A stretch of 64,000 nt of DNA from Sclerodactyla briareus (taxonomy: Eukaryota > Echinodermata > Holothuroidea > Dendrochirotida > Sclerodactylidae), in assembly GCA_026419785.1 (NCBI GenBank), contig JAODTK010001122.1, positions 1-64,000 on the forward strand. Reading direction: 5' to 3'. The notes beneath the pieces are model-generated. The model had not been told where the DNA came from. It did no database searches and saw only the letters and a list, made by a program, of their open reading frames with translations. Shown here piece after piece: positions 60,804 through 64,000 of the stretch. The translations under genes and the position numbers were made by a program. The stretch's first letter is position 1; each line of letters starts with the position of its first letter.

Positions 60804-60836
<33 letters not shown>
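60804..60836 (+). repeat. G33 homopolymer
   Basis: An unbroken run of 33 G inside a longer G-rich tract (60793-60836), at the position of the G28 run in U1 and the weaker G-rich stretches near 9570, 23520, 51400 and 61660. Confidence 0.9.
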
Positions 60837-61134
60837 CGTTGCAGGAGATCCTTCGTGGCTTAGCGACATGAACGGAGGAGTGTCGGTCAACGTTGTTTCA
60901 AGTTTACTCGAGGCGGCATAGAGCCGGCCGTAAAACTGACGCACTTTACGATACTGAGGGACTCCTGTGTCATATGGTCTACTCATGATATGTATACATA
61001 CGTCAATCAGTGCTTCGAACATATATTTCGTTTCAAATTTGTCGATTGTACGTGTGTGCGAGAGAGAGAGAGAGATAATAAATCGAAACGAAACATACAT
61101 TTATTGAGTTGTTATTATTACTTTCGAACTGCCG

Positions 61135-61640
61135 TGCAGGGGACCCAGATAATAAAACATATTTTCATCAAATGTTTACATCTATTAAAATTATCGCTAG
61201 ATTTTTAGTTTACATGGTCGAGAAAATCAATGCGGTGAATCCTGAAAACATTTTGGTGTATAATTTTATTCTACATCGAAAGCAGTTAGTAAACCTTACC
61301 TGAGTATTTCGTGCAAGTGTGCACGGATTCATTATTCCGAAAATATAAGCCGCTAACTGAAAACGTTCAGAGCAGGGCTTCGAAATCTATTCACTGTCTG
61401 CGATTTGCCTATGAGGAAAGATTAGAGCGTCTTGGTCTGATTTCAATAAGGCGAAGAGAAATTCGGGTGATTTGATTCAAGTTCACAAAATGTCCATGGC
61501 TTCGATGACCTTTCTCTCGAATACTTCTTCGAATATTCTCATGTTACCACTAAAAGGGGTCATTATCTCAAGTTACGGACTAACAAGTTGACTTCGCCCA
61601 AACTTTTGTTCCCAAGATCACCTACATAATGGGGTGCACA
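61135..61640 (+). mobile_element. LINE RT C-terminal fragment, U5 copy b
   Basis: Second copy of the same segment, longer than U1 copy b. It repeats gggacccagataataaaaca, the LEYF-equivalent and the acaagttgac end near 61590. The (GA)n tract at 61057-61076 lies just before it, so the duplication included the flanking microsatellite (a second GA/G-rich stretch lies at 61890-61920). Confidence 0.68.
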
Positions 61641-62039
61641 GGTATGTTGTGTGCGGGAGGGGAGGGGGTGGTTGAAGGGGATCCCTCGTGGCTTAGCGAC
61701 ATGAACGGGGAGAGTCGGTCAACGTTCGTTTCAGTTTACACGATGGACGGCATAGAGCCGGCCGTGAAACTGACGCACTTTACGATACTGAGGGGACTCC
61801 TTGTCATATGGTCTGCTAATATATGTTCATACTCAATCAGTGTTCGACATATATTCGTTCCAATGTAGTGATTGTATGTGTGTCTGCGGAGGGAGGGGGG
61901 GGGGGGGAGAGATGGAGAGATGATAAATCGAAACGGAACATACATTTTTGGTTGTTATTCTTGTTATTATTACTTTCAACGTATCTTATCCTCTCATTCA
62001 CAATGGATGGATGCCACACCGTGATCCAGTATAACAGAC

Positions 62040-62820
62040 CCCCGGGTCAGTAAATATACTGGGGCTCTTAGTACTTCCTAGATTATGGTGTGTGTGAGCT
62101 GTCTTGGCCAAGTCTTCCAAGACGATTAGTTAGTTTTAAAATTTAAGTCTGTAAGGTTGTCAGACTCTTTCAGTCGGCTGAAGAATCTTCCATTCCGGAA
62201 TAGTCCCCAAATATTTTGCAATATCATTAGGCTACATTTTCTCCCAGGTTTTTCTATGCGCACGAGAGTGATGGCGGGGGGGGAGGGGGGGGGGGGGAGG
62301 GGGGTGGGGGGGTGACCTCTACTGATGAGGGCGTCATAAAAGTAGCTTCACCGTGCATGTGACTATAATTATATATCATCACTTCTATGATCTTCACTGA
62401 AAATATAGCTAGTGTACTGCGTGTCCTAGTACTAGTGTACTTTCGGTACGAATATGGCATAAATAATATATTTGTGAACAATCTAGAGTTAAAAAATATG
62501 CGGACGAAAAAAACTTGCATGGGAGTACCTTCGAATGATGATGTTGCAATTTTTAAAAAAGAATTTATAGGAAACTACCCAAATGGCCTTCCCGATTGGC
62601 AAATGTTTTTTTGTTTTTTTTTTGCCCGATTATACATGCTAACGTGATGCATATCGGCTATTATAACGCCACGCGTTCTTCTAGTAATGGTCAAGAAAAT
62701 CTACTGCCGGTGAATCCTGAAAATATTGTGGTTTGTGATTTTCATTCTACATTGAAAGCAGTTGGTAAGACCTGCCTCGAGATTTCGTGCGGAGTGTACA
62801 TGGGATCTGTATTTCGAAAA
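62040..62820. other. U5-specific stretch, no gene recognised
   Basis: It includes a G-rich tract (62276-62312), the segment shared with U4 (62430-62560) and a short LINE-like remnant near 62690-62790 (tgaatcctgaaaatattgtgg, then a cctcgagatttcgtgcgg match to the LEYF region). ORFs here are short and unassigned. Confidence 0.4.
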
Positions 62821-62859
62821 GATCGATTCACTGTGGTCGCGATTGCAGTGTTGTATAGT

Positions 62860-62940
62860 CGAGGCCGCAACCTCCGCGACCAAGGCCGAAGCCACACCCT
62901 TGAGGCCAAAGCCGAGGCCAGACCACCCGAGGCCGGCAAT
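62860..62940. repeat. gaggccg-type short tandem repeat
   Basis: Variants of gaggccgaagcc and gaggccaaagcc recur about six times and end at gaggccggcaatattaata. One or two copies exist at the matching place in U0 (10577) and U1, so the tract has expanded in U5. Confidence 0.7.
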
Positions 62941-64000
62941 ATTAATAAAATTAAAGAATAGTTCAATTTTTTGGGCGGAATTATTATAATTATAAAATTA
63001 CTATAAACAGTAAACATAGGCTAGTAATGATTACACGAATAGAGTGACATGAATTACGATTTACGGAAACACTTGACAAAAAATATTATAAGTATAAGGA
63101 ATCAAGTTTAGGCGAATGGTAAAAGTACTGCTATAGTAGAAAGCTGTACCCAGACGTTTTTGACATGACTGAAAAACAGAACAGATATATAGGGGCCTAC
63201 TCATCAGGCAGAAGAGAGTAATTTAATAAGTATGAGCTTAATTTATTACCAGGTCTCATAAGTATACGGTGTCCTACAATTTGGCTAATACACCAGTGCA
63301 CTAATCGACAAAAAATACAGATTGTCTGGCATTTCATGAAAAATGGGTTATCGGAAGAAAAACTTGGGCAATGTTTTATTATCTGCACAATTCATTACCC
63401 CTTTTATTACTTCTTTAACACAACTTCCCACCCCGAAAAATAGACGTACGCATGTTGATCGTTATCGTGGATTACACTGACACATTGTCACATGCTCACG
63501 GAGTAATCGAAACGCAAACCGGCGCTCTTAAATCTTCTAGCTCCAGTTGGAATGGGAAAAAAGGAACCAACGTGTATTGATCTTTTGAAAAAGCATAAAA
63601 AGTGTTGTATAATTTTCCACCTTATTGCAAAATCACCAATGTTGATTTGTTGATAATCTCTCTGCTTAATGCAAACACCACATGCAGTGATTCCTCATTT
63701 CATCATCTCATAAAGTAACTCACAGTAAGAGACACAATCAACCCAGCTATGAACATCAAAAAGTAAAAACCCATTGGTCCATAATAAAATACACAAATTA
63801 TTTACTGAAAAAGAAGGAATATTCATTTTAACAAAATCATGTATTTGCAATTTGTGTATAAAAAAACATGCAATCGACATAACCAGCAATATCACCCACA
63901 GTGAATATGATAATTATGCTGCAAACTGAAACCTATAATACGATCCAAGCCAAATGTCTGCTTAATTAATAATTCCAGCATCCTACAATAAATCCAATAT
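62940..64000. repeat. Unit trailer, second half, U5 copy
   Basis: It resumes the conserved trailer at caatattaataaaatt, with gtatgagcttaattt near 63229 and aatgggttatcggaag near 63342. It holds an insertion of about 150 bp (63640-63790) relative to U1 and U2. It is cut by the window end. Confidence 0.65.

Larger units (their letters stand above)
52871..64000. repeat. Array unit U5 (runs off the window)
   Basis: More than 11.1 kb. It shares block R, MITE family 2, the empty LINE site, the 111-bp repeat and the upstream exon with U4. It has a duplicated LINE fragment like U1 and regains the normal trailer. The last bases match mid-trailer (compare 25560 and 35210), so the array probably continues. 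Confidence 0.78.

Noticed and set aside
62762-62989. 75-codon ORF with an Ala/Pro/Lys-rich tail
   Set aside because: It is produced by the gaggccg short tandem repeat next to a LINE remnant.
1-64000. tRNA or rRNA genes
   Set aside because: No cloverleaf-compatible A and B boxes with matching arms, and no rRNA core motifs, were found by eye.

Overview
The window looks like animal (metazoan, probably invertebrate) nuclear DNA. The signs are spliceosomal exons with gt/ag borders, a serpin, a homeodomain, several classes of non-LTR retrotransposon, hAT-like MITEs, minisatellites and microsatellites. Nothing prokaryotic was seen: no operons, Shine-Dalgarno sites or long tightly packed ORFs. The species cannot be fixed from sequence alone. 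Almost no reading frame stays open for more than about 130 codons, even where the protein family is unmistakable. Small indels, many in homopolymers, occur in every repeat copy. This fits an unpolished long-read assembly, real decay, or both, so gene models are given as alignable blocks rather than intact CDS.

Layout. (1) 1-6134 is single-copy flank. It holds a degenerate minisatellite, an apparently intronless serpin gene on the minus strand (735-1917), a hAT-like MITE with an 8-bp target duplication (2332-2903) and a TAA/TCA microsatellite. (2) From about 6135 to the window end runs a large tandem array of roughly 8.5-11 kb units, here called U0 (partial) to U5: 6135-11671, 15581-25740, 25741-35340, 35341-43830, 43831-52870 and 52871-64000. 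A nearly full-length Jockey-like LINE (11672-15580) separates U0 from U1.

The complete units share one order: a common leader, a short cysteine-containing putative exon, a site with or without a truncated LINE, a Ser/Thr/Pro-rich plus homeodomain exon, an intron of about 1 kb, a second homeodomain exon with an acidic C-terminal tail, a LINE reverse-transcriptase 3' fragment, a (GA)n or G-run region, and a long non-coding trailer. The main finding is this tandemly amplified, very divergent homeobox gene. Read across copies, the two exons give a domain with homeodomain landmark residues in the right spacing (L16, F20, W25, P26, L34, L40, I45, W48, F49, R53). The intron falls between residues 46 and 47, a classic homeobox intron site. 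Residue 51 is Glu instead of the usual DNA-contacting Asn, as in ZHX-type homeodomains. U0 lacks the first homeodomain exon. U3 has it split by a 1.6-kb insertion carrying a Penelope-like reverse transcriptase fragment and lacks the second. U1, U2, U4 and U5 keep both.

U4 and U5 are much more alike than the others. They share an upstream candidate exon, a 111-bp repeat (one copy in U4, three in U5), a second MITE and an empty LINE site, so they form a younger or gene-converted pair, or an assembly duplication.
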